Of a DNA stretch of 64,000 bases, positions 44,470-54,104 are shown one piece after another (the first letter of the stretch is position 1; each line of letters begins with the position of its first letter). The notes beneath the pieces are model-generated. The model did not search any database, was not told the origin of the DNA, and saw only the letters and a list, made by a program, of their open reading frames with translations. The stretch spans positions 1-64,000 of the forward strand of contig JAAFIM010000001.1 in the NCBI GenBank assembly GCA_013297745.1, read 5' to 3'. A program made the position numbers and the translations under genes. Origin of the DNA: Chitinophagales bacterium. GTDB lineage: Bacteria; Bacteroidota; Bacteroidia; Chitinophagales; Saprospiraceae.

Positions 44470-45471
44470 ATGTGGGAAGACCTAAAACTGCAATTCTTAA
44501 AAGGCAATATGGTTATCAAGCTTATTTTTGTAAATGTGATAATTTTTTTCCTGATAGAAATAGCCTATATTCCATTTTGGCTAATTTATGGTCAAAGTGG
44601 TCAAAGTTTGGCAGCAGAATACTATAAATTTTTCAGCGACTGGTTTTATCTGCCTTCAGATTTAAGCAAATTGATATATCGTCCTTGGACTATTATCACT
44701 TATATGTTTTTGCATGCTGGATTATTGCATTTATTTTTCAATATGTTGATGCTATATTGGTTTGGGCGAATTGTGGGCGATTTGGCCAACAACAATCGTG
44801 TATTGCCTTTATATTTATTGGGGGGCTTGGCTGGCGGGCTTTTATTTGTATGCTGTTACAATCTTTTTCCGGTATTTGACGGGCAAAAACCGCCAATTTT
44901 GGGAGCTTCAGCCAGCGTTATGGCTATAGTTTTGGGCGCAGCTACACTCAATCCTAAAGGTTTATTTTATGTATTTTTGATAGGCGAGGTACAATTGCGG
45001 TATATTGCTTTAGTTTTATTTTTATTGGATGTCATTGCCATACCAGACGGCAACGCAGGGGGAAGATTTGCACACATAGGAGGCGCTTTTATGGGTTGGG
45101 CTTTTATCACCGCGCTAAGAAGCGGGCGAGATTGGAGCAAACCTATCAATAAAGTGATAAAATTTATCAGCCGTCCTTTTAGTAGAAATACGCCATTGCA
45201 AACCCCTTTCCGCCGCGAACCCCAGCCTGTGTATAGAACACAAAACCAACAAAATCAACCCACAGCCACTTTTCAAGCGACCAACAATATACAAGCACCA
45301 GAAGATATAAACCCTATCTACAGAGGCTACAGCCGCGACTTTTTGCGCAATTATCGCCACTTGAGCCGACAGGGTTGTATTGATGCCATTTTGGATAAAA
45401 TACGCAAAACAGGATTTGGCAGTTTGAGTGAAGAAGAGAAGATATTTTTGGATAAAATGAGCCAAGAATAA
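44470..45471 (+). CDS. Rhomboid family protease with C-terminal cytoplasmic tail
   Basis: The 333-aa protein repeats the rhomboid core (about 15-215): TYMFLHAGLLHLFFNMLMLYWFGR, nucleophile Ser147 in GASASV, base His202 in RFAHIGG. Position 4 of the GxSG motif is Ala rather than Gly. Residues 220-280 are a Gln/Pro/Arg-rich linker. The last 50 (YSRDFLRNYRHLSRQGCIDAILDKIRKTGFGSLSEEEKIFLDKMSQ) form a small helical domain seen after many Bacteroidota rhomboids. It lies 59 bp after the first rhomboid and 30 bp before a SIMPL-domain gene. Confidence 0.93.
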   Translation: MWEDLKLQFLKGNMVIKLIFVNVIIFFLIEIAYIPFWLIYGQSGQSLAAEYYKFFSDWFYLPSDLSKLIYRPWTIITYMFLHAGLLHLFFNMLMLYWFGRIVGDLANNNRVLPLYLLGGLAGGLLFVCCYNLFPVFDGQKPPILGASASVMAIVLGAATLNPKGLFYVFLIGEVQLRYIALVLFLLDVIAIPDGNAGGRFAHIGGAFMGWAFITALRSGRDWSKPINKVIKFISRPFSRNTPLQTPFRREPQPVYRTQNQQNQPTATFQATNNIQAPEDINPIYRGYSRDFLRNYRHLSRQGCIDAILDKIRKTGFGSLSEEEKIFLDKMSQE

Positions 45472-45501
45472 TTTATAACCCTTTTACAAAACTTTTTTTG
45501 A

Positions 45502-46503
45502 ATGAAAATATCATTATTATTTGTCGTCTTATTGTTGGGCAATAGCCTAATTTTGGCGCAAGCCAAAGGCAATTATAACGAATCACGAGGCAATTACGAC
45601 TACGACAAAAACGTCAATTATGACAATTACAACAATCGCCCAAGCACTGTAGCCAGTAATATACCCAACACTAATTATCCCAATTCGGAAACTATAGTGC
45701 TAAATATCAAAGGCATCAGCAATCAAAAAGCTACCGAACACGTCGCTATTTTTTCTATCACCCAAACCGCCAAAACAGCAGAAGAAGCAGACAAATTGCT
45801 ACAAATTCGCTATGATGGTTTTTCTACTGAACTGCAAAAATTAGGTATCAAAAAAGAAGATACTTATTTGGATATGATAAGTTTTGTACCTGTGTACGAA
45901 TATGAAGTAGAAAAAAAGGTGTTTAGCCGAACCACTTTCAATGAAGTACCCAAAGGGTTTGAAATCCAACAAAATGTGCATATCCGTTTTAAAGATGGCA
46001 ATCAAATCAGCAAAATTGTATCCGCAGCAGCCAAAAACGAAATCTATGACATCGTCAAAGTGGACTATTTTATCAACAACCAAGAGCAGATAAAAATAGA
46101 ATTGCAGCAAAAATGTATTAGTTTTTTGAACGAAAAGCTAAAAGAATACGAGAAAATGGGGGTTAAATTGGATACAATGACTCACACAGTCGCTGAAGCC
46201 TCTTTTGTAGCTTATCCCAACGAGCGTTACTCTGCTTATCAAGCTTATGCGAGTTCTTCGCTAGACACCGAAAAAGGGAAAGTAAATAATGCGCGCAAAA
46301 TTACCACCCAATTTTACGATAAAATACCCTTCAATACGTTTGATGTGGTGGTCAATCCTACCATACTAGAACCAGAAATACAATTTATGTACGACTTGAA
46401 AATCGTTTATCAAACCAAAAAATATGTAGCACCTGCCCCACCCAAAAAAGAATATATTCTTATCAATCCGCAAGGCAATACAACCACGCTCAAATTAGAA
46501 TAA
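45502..46503 (+). CDS. Exported SIMPL-domain (DUF541) protein
   Basis: The 333-aa protein has a signal peptide (about 1-19, ILAQ). A Tyr/Asn-rich linker (about 20-60) follows. A SIMPL domain comes next: IVLNIKGISNQKATEHVAIFSITQTAKTAEEAD, then QKLGIKKEDTYLDMISFVP, KGFEIQQNVHIRFKD, and helices at about 180-215. SIMPL proteins are periplasmic or membrane-linked and poorly understood. It is the third gene of the rhomboid run and ends at a bidirectional terminator. Confidence 0.88.
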   Translation: MKISLLFVVLLLGNSLILAQAKGNYNESRGNYDYDKNVNYDNYNNRPSTVASNIPNTNYPNSETIVLNIKGISNQKATEHVAIFSITQTAKTAEEADKLLQIRYDGFSTELQKLGIKKEDTYLDMISFVPVYEYEVEKKVFSRTTFNEVPKGFEIQQNVHIRFKDGNQISKIVSAAAKNEIYDIVKVDYFINNQEQIKIELQQKCISFLNEKLKEYEKMGVKLDTMTHTVAEASFVAYPNERYSAYQAYASSSLDTEKGKVNNARKITTQFYDKIPFNTFDVVVNPTILEPEIQFMYDLKIVYQTKKYVAPAPPKKEYILINPQGNTTTLKLE

Positions 46504-46505
46504 AA

Positions 46506-46539
46506 AAAAATCCTACTTCATTACGAGGTAGGATTTTTT
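46506..46539. terminator. Bidirectional terminator
   Basis: AAAATCCTAC and GTAGGATTTT arms, with A and T runs, between the SIMPL gene and the convergent TonB-dependent receptor gene. Confidence 0.85.
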
Positions 46540-46557
46540 CCGTTTTATAGCAACGCA

Positions 46558-49185
46558 TTAGCGGTTGAACCGCAATTGTACGCCCCCAAATATACCAAAA
46601 GGTTCTTGAGGTACAGCGTTGAAAGCAGCAGCATTCAATATAGAAGTGTTGTAATAACGTGTATTGGTGAGATTGCGCGCGCGCACAAAAATATCAATTA
46701 GAAAACGGTCTTTATCCAAAGAAGCCACTTGATAGTTGGCAAAAGCAGAAAAAACTAAAAAAGCAGGATTACCATTTTGAACATACTGACCTGTAGAAGA
46801 GACTGTGCCTTCGTTGAAAGAAGCCGTTCTATACAAACCTTTCACGTAGATATTGAATTTTTTGTATTGAAACCCAACCCCAGCTTTTACTGTATGTTGA
46901 GCACTAAAAGGCAAAGTAAAACTTCTACCATCATCATCTGTGAATTGTCCCCCCAAATAAGAATAAGAAGCATTGGTTCTGATATTGGTTTGTTCATTAA
47001 TACGCCAAGTATACTCCAAGCGAGCGGTAGCCCCATAAGCAACCCCCTCTCCTTCGGAAGTTGTGATTTGGGCTACAGGTACAGGTGGTAAGCTATCAAA
47101 AAAAGGAAAATTAAAAAAAGTTTCATTTTGCAATATATTAGACATTATATTATAATAACCTGACAGACCAACCAACAAGTTATTTTTGGTATACATAAAA
47201 GCTGATTCTATACTTTGTAATTTTTCTGGTACAGGTTCTTCACCAAAAATTGAACTTTCTTCGCCTAGAGGCAATTTCCAAAGATTGGGGCTAACATTAG
47301 TGATTCTGCCCAAACTATCTTTAACCAAGCGAAAAGAACCAAAGTAGGTCAACGTTTTATTAGGGCTTGGGCTAAGAAATGCTTCCCCATAAAATAATTT
47401 GAACCGTATATTTTTATTAGGTTTGTAAACTAAACCAGCGCGAGCGTTAAAAGAGGGATAAGAATGGGTTTCATCTTCAGAAGGGTGTATCAATGATAAA
47501 TAATCAAAACGCCCACCAGCGATAAGGTCTAATTTTTCTTTGATAGAAATTTGATATTGGGCAAAAGCTCCAGCTTGTATGCGGTTTTCATCATAATACT
47601 CAATAGGCACTCCCAAAAAACGCCCTGTATAATCTACAGTATCTGTGCCTGTATGATACATAATTTCTTGTTCGGAAGGCGATAAAGATACATTATAGAT
47701 GCTTGGCAAATTGGCTGTACGCGCTAAGGCATTAGAGAGTTGGAAAGTTGCCCCACCCGTGAATTGTTGGTTGGAAGTGATTTTATAATTGAGCAATTCG
47801 CGCAAGAAAAGATGACGTTCATAACCATATTTATAAATACGCTCATAAGCAGAAAACGTATTATTATAAGCAGATTGGGGGCGTATAAAATTCTGATTGG
47901 CTTGCAAACTAGATTGCAAAGTCCATTTTTTGGCGTTCCAATCGTGGGCTAAAAATATAGTATTAATTGAAGTGCTGTAAGTATTGGCAGCCACGGGCAG
48001 ATTAAACTCGGGTCTAGTACTAGTGCTGCTGCTATGGGTTTCGTTGAAAGAAGAAAAACCCAAAGACCAGTTTTTGTATCTCAATGTCAACGACGAAGCT
48101 ACAGCACGCGCAGGCAAAGCAAAAGGTTGTATGCCCTCTCTAAAAGTTCTTTTGGTGGTATCAAACGGCGAAGATTGTACCAAACCATTAGTTAGGAAGT
48201 TATTGTTATAAAAATTATACTCTTCAGTATAAATTTCATTAAATTTGGGATTTTGGCTATTAAAAAAAGAACCAGAATAAACCACAGAAAAATCTTTTTT
48301 GGCTGCTCCTATCACCAAACTATTGTTTGTTTCATTAAAACTACCAAAACTACTGTTTAATTCTGCACCATTAATTTTATCCGCATCTTTGCTTATGATA
48401 TTGATAATTCCACTAAAAGCATCAGCTCCATAGACAGCAGAAGCTGCCCCCATTATTATTTCTATCCTATCCGCGTGCCGTATGGGCATATTTTGGCACA
48501 AAGTCATATCAGAGCCCATAAAACTGTTTATTTTTATCCCGTCCTGCATAATATACCAACGTCCTATACCCATAGCCCCGCGAGAAGAAATAATACTCCC
48601 AAAATCTGTACTCGCATAATCATTAATTTCTATCTCTGGTACATCACGTAAGACATCAAGCAAAGTCACATAACCGCGAAATGCTATATCATCAGCATTG
48701 ATTAAGTAACCAGTAGCGGGTTGGTCTAACAAAGTTTGGTCTGAAGCTGTAGCAGATTTGGTGGTAGCACCTTGCTTAGCTTGTAGAGAAGCGTAGGTAT
48801 ATATCAATTCCACACTATCTCTATATGCTCGCGAATTGCCCGAAGACATCAAAGTTTTATTGCTGTTCATTTTGAAATAAGTCAAGCGAACAGAATTGTT
48901 GGTGATTTGCAAACCTACTATTTTTTGAGTAATTTGACCAGCAGCTACCGCCTCTATATCATAAGTAGCATTGGGTAAGTTTTCTATCACAAAATTGCCT
49001 TCTGTATCGGAAATCGCTTGCGAACGGATTTGAGTGCTGCCAGAAAGTAAAACCCAAATTTGCGCACCCACTAAATTTTGTCCTGTGGCGCGATTGGTTA
49101 CTTTGCCACGAATGCTACCGCTTATAGCCCAACTGCTCGTATGAATTAAGAGCAAAAAAAAGAAGAAATGTATAAATTTTAACAT
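46558..49185 (-). CDS. TonB-dependent outer-membrane receptor
   Basis: An 875-aa receptor that imports a ligand through the outer membrane with TonB energy. After the signal peptide (about 1-20) comes a carboxypeptidase-regulatory-like domain (about 22-110: GSIRGKVTNRATGQNLVGAQIWVLLSGS). A plug domain follows (about 165-270, with VLRDVPEIEINDYASTDFG and IEIIMGAASAVYGADAFSGIINI). The beta-barrel runs to the end (GIFGGVQLRFNR). No SusD partner gene is next to it, so it is not a classical SusCD pair. The ligand is unknown. A TACTTTTG promoter box lies 58 bp upstream. Confidence 0.94.
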   Translation of the reverse strand: MLKFIHFFFFLLLIHTSSWAISGSIRGKVTNRATGQNLVGAQIWVLLSGSTQIRSQAISDTEGNFVIENLPNATYDIEAVAAGQITQKIVGLQITNNSVRLTYFKMNSNKTLMSSGNSRAYRDSVELIYTYASLQAKQGATTKSATASDQTLLDQPATGYLINADDIAFRGYVTLLDVLRDVPEIEINDYASTDFGSIISSRGAMGIGRWYIMQDGIKINSFMGSDMTLCQNMPIRHADRIEIIMGAASAVYGADAFSGIINIISKDADKINGAELNSSFGSFNETNNSLVIGAAKKDFSVVYSGSFFNSQNPKFNEIYTEEYNFYNNNFLTNGLVQSSPFDTTKRTFREGIQPFALPARAVASSLTLRYKNWSLGFSSFNETHSSSTSTRPEFNLPVAANTYSTSINTIFLAHDWNAKKWTLQSSLQANQNFIRPQSAYNNTFSAYERIYKYGYERHLFLRELLNYKITSNQQFTGGATFQLSNALARTANLPSIYNVSLSPSEQEIMYHTGTDTVDYTGRFLGVPIEYYDENRIQAGAFAQYQISIKEKLDLIAGGRFDYLSLIHPSEDETHSYPSFNARAGLVYKPNKNIRFKLFYGEAFLSPSPNKTLTYFGSFRLVKDSLGRITNVSPNLWKLPLGEESSIFGEEPVPEKLQSIESAFMYTKNNLLVGLSGYYNIMSNILQNETFFNFPFFDSLPPVPVAQITTSEGEGVAYGATARLEYTWRINEQTNIRTNASYSYLGGQFTDDDGRSFTLPFSAQHTVKAGVGFQYKKFNIYVKGLYRTASFNEGTVSSTGQYVQNGNPAFLVFSAFANYQVASLDKDRFLIDIFVRARNLTNTRYYNTSILNAAAFNAVPQEPFGIFGGVQLRFNR

Positions 49186-49242
49186 TTTAATTTAATGTTA
49201 CTAAAAAGGGATTAAATTTTAAGAATTAGACCAAATATGAAG

Positions 49243-49250
49243 CAAAAGTA
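49243..49250 (-). promoter_or_regulatory. -7 box TACTTTTG for the TonB-dependent receptor
   Basis: TAnnTTTG match on the minus strand, 58 bp upstream of the receptor ATG. Confidence 0.65.
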
Positions 49251-49381
49251 ACGTTTTTTTGATAAATGCAACAACTTTGCATTTTTTTTTTGCATCTATT
49301 CAATAATTTTTGGGTAATTGTGGCGAAAATCAACTTAGACCAAAAAAATATTTTTAATCCCTCTTTAAAAATTATCAGATA

Positions 49382-50194
49382 ATGCAATTAGAACCCATAG
49401 ATGAGTTTGCAGAAAAAGCGCCAGATATAGAACAACTCCGACAAATTTTGGCTAAAAACGACAATAAATTCAAAATCAGCTTAGTTTTTGCTATTGTTAT
49501 TTTCATTACAGGTTGGCTAGCTATTATTTTTGGGGTTCAGATGGATAGATGGGTGCTGGAGTTTATTTATTTTGCCATTCCATTAGTTTTTATTTTATTG
49601 ATAGGACAAAGCGTATCTATAGCTACTGCGGCTTGGTTTTATCTCAAAAAACAAATTAATCAATGTGATATAATCAGCAAGCAGACTGGACAACATACGT
49701 TAATTAAATCTGTGCCTTTAGCTGTTATTGCTGCTTGTTTTTGTTTGCATTTATTTATTTTTGTAGTTGATAATTACGCCTACGCTCTTAGGGAAAATAT
49801 ACCAATAGAAAGTTCCAGAATGCGGGAATTAGCCTCTATATTTTTTCTATCTTTATTTTGGATATTGGCAGGATTGCTGTGTATATGGGCGGTTATACGA
49901 TTATGTCTAAGCACTTACACCAGCACTTACGCTGTTTTTGAGCACCAAGAAAAAGTAAAAATCTGTTTTGATTTTTTTAGCAAGCAACTTATCTACAGCG
50001 CTGCTATCATTTTATTTTTTATATTGGCTATATTTGGATTGATTAACCTTAGTTTTTTGGGCAATATAGTTGGTGAAAATGGTATTTATATCAGTTTTTA
50101 TATAATTGTTTTTATTTTTTATACTTTTTGCAAATTGGTAGCTTCAGGCTTATTATTTTGGGATATAAAAGTCCGTCGTTATGATGGTTTGTAG
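49382..50194 (+). CDS. Six-helix membrane protein, unknown (A)
   Basis: A 270-aa protein with six predicted membrane helices, at about residues 33-55, 60-88, 108-128, 150-178, 208-232 and 236-260. The N-terminal 30 residues are charged (DEFAEKAPDIEQLRQILAKNDNKF). I recognise no family. It sits 48 bp before a second six-helix protein of similar size, also with an acidic/Lys-rich N-terminal segment. The two may be diverged duplicates. Confidence 0.75.
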   Translation: MQLEPIDEFAEKAPDIEQLRQILAKNDNKFKISLVFAIVIFITGWLAIIFGVQMDRWVLEFIYFAIPLVFILLIGQSVSIATAAWFYLKKQINQCDIISKQTGQHTLIKSVPLAVIAACFCLHLFIFVVDNYAYALRENIPIESSRMRELASIFFLSLFWILAGLLCIWAVIRLCLSTYTSTYAVFEHQEKVKICFDFFSKQLIYSAAIILFFILAIFGLINLSFLGNIVGENGIYISFYIIVFIFYTFCKLVASGLLFWDIKVRRYDGL

Positions 50195-50241
50195 ATTTTT
50201 TTTAAACCTTTTTTTTAATCTCTTGTTTTAAACCTATAAAT

Positions 50242-51012
50242 ATGGCTTTTTATATATTAGACGACGAACTAACGAGCGTCGAAGGCGTACAACTTTTGGA
50301 AGAGCAACTGATAAAGCAAAAAAAACGATTACTGGTATCAAGTGTTTTTTTTATTGCTGTAGTAGCAATTCAAATTGCTTGTTTGGCTTATGATTTTCAT
50401 CTCCACGCTATAGATGAAGCCAAAAACTGGCCTCAAGTTGTAGCTATTTGTTTGTGTTTATTATCTGGTCCGCTTATTTTTATCAGCTTCTTTCATATAT
50501 TTTTTGCAAAAAAAACAGAATTAGAAATAAATTTTTTGTCCGACACCCAACGTTCTGGACAAATCCCACGATTTTCTAATCGGCTATTTTTAGCACTTTC
50601 TATATTTGTTATGGTGATTGCTGTGTTGATACACGAGTCAGAAAATATGGCTATAGTTGTTCAAACCACTTTTTTATTGCTATTATTACTAGCTATTTGC
50701 TGTTTTTTTTACACAATTGTAGAAAAGTGTTTAAAGTATCACTTTTTTTATTTATCTTTGCGGCGCGGCGATGAGATTTCTAATTATCACCGCAACCCTT
50801 TAATAATAAGTCTGGTTAGTTTATTATTTTTCTGGTTTTTAATCTCTATGGGTGCAACCGATGCTATCAGCCCTGCAAGCATCGCGCCTTTTGTCAAGGG
50901 CAAAATCGTTACAGTAGGCGCTACATTTTTATCTATCGGCGGCTACTTTACCTTAGAGTTTATTGCTTTGTTGTTGCAAAAATTTTCTCACAGCAGCTAC
51001 AAAATGCGATAA
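50242..51012 (+). CDS. Six-helix membrane protein, unknown (B)
   Basis: A 256-aa protein with six membrane helices, at about residues 34-54, 68-90, 112-128, 136-158, 184-203 and 220-245. The N-terminus (DDELTSVEGVQLLEEQLIKQKKR) resembles that of the neighbour. The terminator at 51100-51137 lies 88 bp further on. Unknown function; possibly cotranscribed with (A). Confidence 0.75.
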   Translation: MAFYILDDELTSVEGVQLLEEQLIKQKKRLLVSSVFFIAVVAIQIACLAYDFHLHAIDEAKNWPQVVAICLCLLSGPLIFISFFHIFFAKKTELEINFLSDTQRSGQIPRFSNRLFLALSIFVMVIAVLIHESENMAIVVQTTFLLLLLLAICCFFYTIVEKCLKYHFFYLSLRRGDEISNYHRNPLIISLVSLLFFWFLISMGATDAISPASIAPFVKGKIVTVGATFLSIGGYFTLEFIALLLQKFSHSSYKMR

Positions 51013-51099
51013 AAAAACCTGTTACTTAATTCTGAACTCTCGTCTTATTCCATAGAATAGAAGATTGTTTTTTCATGGTGTTAAAAAATTTAGAACAAT

Positions 51100-51137
51100 G
51101 AACCCGTTATGTTGTGAAACGTAGCGGGTTTTTTTAT
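51100..51137 (+). terminator. Terminator after membrane-protein pair
   Basis: AACCCGTTATG and CGTAGCGGGTT arms followed by TTTTTT. Confidence 0.75.
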
Positions 51138-51155
51138 GCCTATTTTTAAGCAAAA

Positions 51156-51188
51156 AAAAAGACCAACTCTTTGGGGAGTTAGTCTTTA
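51156..51188 (-). terminator. Terminator after EGF-like lipoprotein gene
   Basis: AAAGACCAACTC and GAGTTAGTCTTT arms with a T run on the minus strand. Confidence 0.75.
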
Positions 51189-51211
51189 AAATCAAAATAT
51201 TTGTTTTGAAC

Positions 51212-51748
51212 TTATTTTGTATAAGTAGCTGTACAAGTCTGAGTGCTAGTAACAGTACCAGGCACTGCAACAGTACCACCAGTTTCTGCTGTAACCGTAA
51301 AGTTTATAACAAGTGCGCCAGCAGCGTTAATCATACCTGAACCAGAAACGAAATAGCCATCCATATCAGGTTCTTGTCTAGCTATAGTAATAGCTTTAGT
51401 GTCGTTAGCATTAACAGTGGCTTTTACAGCATTGGTAAATGTAGCCCAGAAATCTAGAATACTAACTTCTGTAATGCTTGTTGTACCAGCAGCGATTGCA
51501 GAAGGATAAGCAGCGGTAGCGCCTGCACAATCTTCTGCTACAGTCCAAGCACCTATAAACTTAGCACGCTGCATAGTATTACAAAGATTAGCAGCGTCTT
51601 TTTCGTAACCAGCTTCGCAGTTACAAGTACCTTCTACGCAAGAACCGTTGGTACCACAAACTACATCTTTACAAGGGTCTTGTTCGCAAGAAGAGAAGAA
51701 AGCACCAGCAGCCAAAGTGAAAGCGAGAGATTTGATGAAATTTTTCAT
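51212..51748 (-). CDS. EGF-like domain lipoprotein
   Basis: A 178-aa lipoprotein with signal MKNFIKSLAFTLAAGAFFSSC (lipobox FSSC, Cys21). A short EGF-like motif follows with six Cys in CKDVVCGTNGSCVEGTCNCEAGYEKD. The rest (about 60-178) is a Cys-poor beta domain (FIGAWTVAEDC ... VINFTVTAETGG). Bacteroidota surface lipoproteins often carry this EGF-like start. A TATCTTTG box at 51816-51823 supports the start. Confidence 0.85.
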   Translation of the reverse strand: MKNFIKSLAFTLAAGAFFSSCEQDPCKDVVCGTNGSCVEGTCNCEAGYEKDAANLCNTMQRAKFIGAWTVAEDCAGATAAYPSAIAAGTTSITEVSILDFWATFTNAVKATVNANDTKAITIARQEPDMDGYFVSGSGMINAAGALVINFTVTAETGGTVAVPGTVTSTQTCTATYTK

Positions 51749-51815
51749 TTTAGAAATTATTGTTTAATTTTAAAAAAAAGTTATAGAAAGAATTTTAGTT
51801 TGCTTAAATCGGGGG

Positions 51816-51823
51816 CAAAGATA
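51816..51823 (-). promoter_or_regulatory. -7 box TATCTTTG
   Basis: Exact TAnnTTTG on the minus strand, 68 bp upstream of the EGF-like lipoprotein ATG. Confidence 0.65.
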
Positions 51824-52028
51824 GCTATATTTTTTATAAATAAATGTTATTATTGCTATTTTTTGCTTAATTTCGTTATAAAACGGATAAATTTATAAAA
51901 GGTTGGGCAAATTTTGATAAAAATTAAAAAAACTTTATATTTTTTTTAACAGCTTTTTAACAGTTGCCTGCAAAAATCGTGCCAATTTTATCGAAATTTG
52001 CCCACCCAGCTAATTTTTAATTAAATTT

Positions 52029-53573
52029 CTATCTGTTTCTGCCATATTTTTCGTGGCTCGACACCCAGTCGGACGAAGAAATAGCACAAGCAAGCGAAAT
52101 TTCACCAGCCAAAACCACCCCAGCTATAATTTCAGCCAATTTATTGACTCTATCACGGCCAGCACAACCCAATATCTTAAGCGATTCTTGTTGCGTAGCC
52201 AAGCCCACACCACCACCGTAAGTAGCGATAATTAACGAAGGGATGGTAATAGAAAAGTACAAATCTCCTTCTTTGGTCAATTCGCTATACACCAAGGCTG
52301 CTGATGATTCGGCTACATTGGCTACATCTTGGCCAGTGGCGATAAACATAGCCGTGATACCGTTGGCTGAATGCAAACCATTGTTGTTGGCGCCTGACAT
52401 CAACGAACCTATATTGGAAATACCATAATGATGCGCCAAAGCTGCTGGTTCTACCCGCATGTGTTGTACCAATACATCGCGCTTAAAGGTAATTTCTGCT
52501 GTTACACGTTTGCCGCGCGTACGCATGATATTGACTTGAGACGCTTTTTTGTCGGTAGCAAAATTAGATTCCAAATAAAAATGCTTAATTGGATTTTCTT
52601 TGTACGTTTCCAATATCCAGCTACAAGCAGCAAAAGTCGCTCGCCCAACCATATTTTGACCAGCTGCATCGCCAGTAGAATAATTGAAACGCATAAAAGC
52701 GAAACGATTGGATAAATATGGGTCAATATATTGCAAACGAGCCACTGTAGAAGTAGCTTCAGCTTCTTGGGCGATTTGTTTGAAATTGGCTTTAATCCAA
52801 TCCACAAAATCACGCGCTGCTCTTGCATCTTCAAACTCAAACACTGGTGCGCGCTGCATAGCATCGCGTTGTACTGTACATTTTGCGCCTCCACAAAGAT
52901 TGACAATTTTGATACCCCGATTGTAAGAAGCTACCAATGTACCTTCACTAGTTGCCATTGGGATTAAAAATTCGCCTTTTGCATATTCGCCATTTACCAA
53001 CAAAGGTCCTGCTATGCCCAACGGCACTTGTGCCACACCCACAAAATGCTCACAATTGCCATTCGTGATATGAGGGTCAAAAGAATAACTAGCTATGTGC
53101 TTAAGTTCTACCCCTGTTTGTTCGGTTATGAATTGTTGGCGTGTTTTGATAGCCTGCTCAGAATAATCATCGGTTTTATCGCGAGGGATAACCACATTGT
53201 TTGTTCTGTCCGCAGAAATACCATCTTCTACTTTCAAAACCAAAGCCCCAAAAGGTTCAGCTTCAAAATGAATTTCTATCTCATACTTACCCGCTGCCAA
53301 ATGCGCTACTTTACAATGTACTTCTACAGTTTTTTTGAGTGGAAAATCTACTGGACTAGCTGCCGTGATAGCACCCGCAGCAATCTGGTCGTCACCCAAA
53401 ACTACAGTAACATCAGACAAAGGCACATTATTGCCACCTATTTTGATGGCGCTAAGTGCATTCATTTTAGCATCGCTTAATCTATTTTTAAGCGCAAATT
53501 TAACTCCACCATCTACATTTTTGAGGCTGTTGAAAGTGTAAAGTTGTTTCAATATCAGCGTTGGGATTTGCAT
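52029..53573 (-). CDS. Hydroxymethylglutaryl-CoA reductase
   Basis: Reduces HMG-CoA to mevalonate, the committed step of the mevalonate route to isoprenoids. In this 514-aa protein the catalytic region starts at about residue 130. VGVAQVPLGIAGPLLV matches the ENVIG region. MATSEGTLVAS holds the catalytic Glu (Glu210). The DAMGMN-like motif reads GDAAGQNM (Asp302). LESNFATDKKASQVN holds the catalytic Lys, and SSHEKYGRN carries the C-terminal His (His507). The N-terminal 115 residues are a soluble beta-rich domain (VPLSDVTVVLGDDQIAAGA, KYEIEIHFEAEPFGALVLKVED) not found in the classical enzyme. There is no membrane anchor. The start is the only good ATG. Confidence 0.95.
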   Translation of the reverse strand: MQIPTLILKQLYTFNSLKNVDGGVKFALKNRLSDAKMNALSAIKIGGNNVPLSDVTVVLGDDQIAAGAITAASPVDFPLKKTVEVHCKVAHLAAGKYEIEIHFEAEPFGALVLKVEDGISADRTNNVVIPRDKTDDYSEQAIKTRQQFITEQTGVELKHIASYSFDPHITNGNCEHFVGVAQVPLGIAGPLLVNGEYAKGEFLIPMATSEGTLVASYNRGIKIVNLCGGAKCTVQRDAMQRAPVFEFEDARAARDFVDWIKANFKQIAQEAEATSTVARLQYIDPYLSNRFAFMRFNYSTGDAAGQNMVGRATFAACSWILETYKENPIKHFYLESNFATDKKASQVNIMRTRGKRVTAEITFKRDVLVQHMRVEPAALAHHYGISNIGSLMSGANNNGLHSANGITAMFIATGQDVANVAESSAALVYSELTKEGDLYFSITIPSLIIATYGGGVGLATQQESLKILGCAGRDRVNKLAEIIAGVVLAGEISLACAISSSDWVSSHEKYGRNR

Positions 53574-53969
53574 AATTGATTTTTTTTGAATTGAAAAATT
53601 TTGAAAATGTGCGCAAATATCTAATTATTTTTATTCTTATTTACACAAAAGCAATTTTTTTTCAATTTTTTTTTTGACTTAGGAACTTTCAAACCTATTT
53701 TTAAGTTTAAGACTTTGAAATTTGCAAAAAGTAACCGAATAAAACCCAAACGGTAAAGTTTCTAAAAAAATTTAGAAAAAAAACTCGGCTCGGAACTTTA
53801 GCTAAGGCTCGATAGTTAATGGGTTCGTAACTGCTTAATAAAGCAACGCCAAAAAAAAATTAATAAAAAATTTTCTGGTCGGGAACTTTAGCTAAGTCTT
53901 TATAGTTAATGGGTTTGTAACTGCTTAATAAAGCAAATCCAATTCTAAAAAAATTAAAATATCCATATC
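53574..53969. other. Gap between HMG-CoA reductase and small ORF
   Basis: A 396-bp AT-rich region. It has homopolymer tracts up to about 53790 and then the duplicated 60-bp segment. No gene is seen. Confidence 0.6.
53791..53940. repeat. Duplicated 60-bp segment, 90-bp spacing
   Basis: 53791-53850 and 53881-53940 match at most positions. The shared core is GGAACTTTAGCTAAG, then TATAGTTAATGGGTT/CGATAGTTAATGGGTT, then GTAACTGCTTAATAAAGCAA. Each copy contains an AGTTA...TAACT hairpin and a GCTTAATAAAGC hairpin. The second copy ends 29 bp before the ATG of the 41-aa frame. Confidence 0.85.
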
Positions 53970-54095
53970 ATGAATTTCTTTGATAAAAAATCTCAATTTA
54001 TTTCTCTACAGATTATTGCGCGTTTTGAACAACGCCAAGATTCTCGCGCTATTGATATTCAGCGTGAAGAGCAAGATTTTATTATCAAAAAATAA
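53970..54095 (+). CDS. Possible 41-aa protein
   Basis: ATG at 53970, stop at 54093-54095. The product is soluble and charged (MNFFDKKSQFISLQIIARFE, then QRQDSRAIDIQREEQDF, IIKK). Codon choice looks like coding sequence, and the position after a duplicated, hairpin-rich leader suggests regulated translation. No family is known. Confidence 0.35.
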   Translation: MNFFDKKSQFISLQIIARFEQRQDSRAIDIQREEQDFIIKK

Positions 54096-54104
54096 GCTGC
54101 CCCG

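Noticed and set aside
53791-53940. Extra tRNA-like genes ahead of the array
   Set aside because: The segment has short hairpins and a GGGTTCG string, but no acceptor or T-arm pairing.
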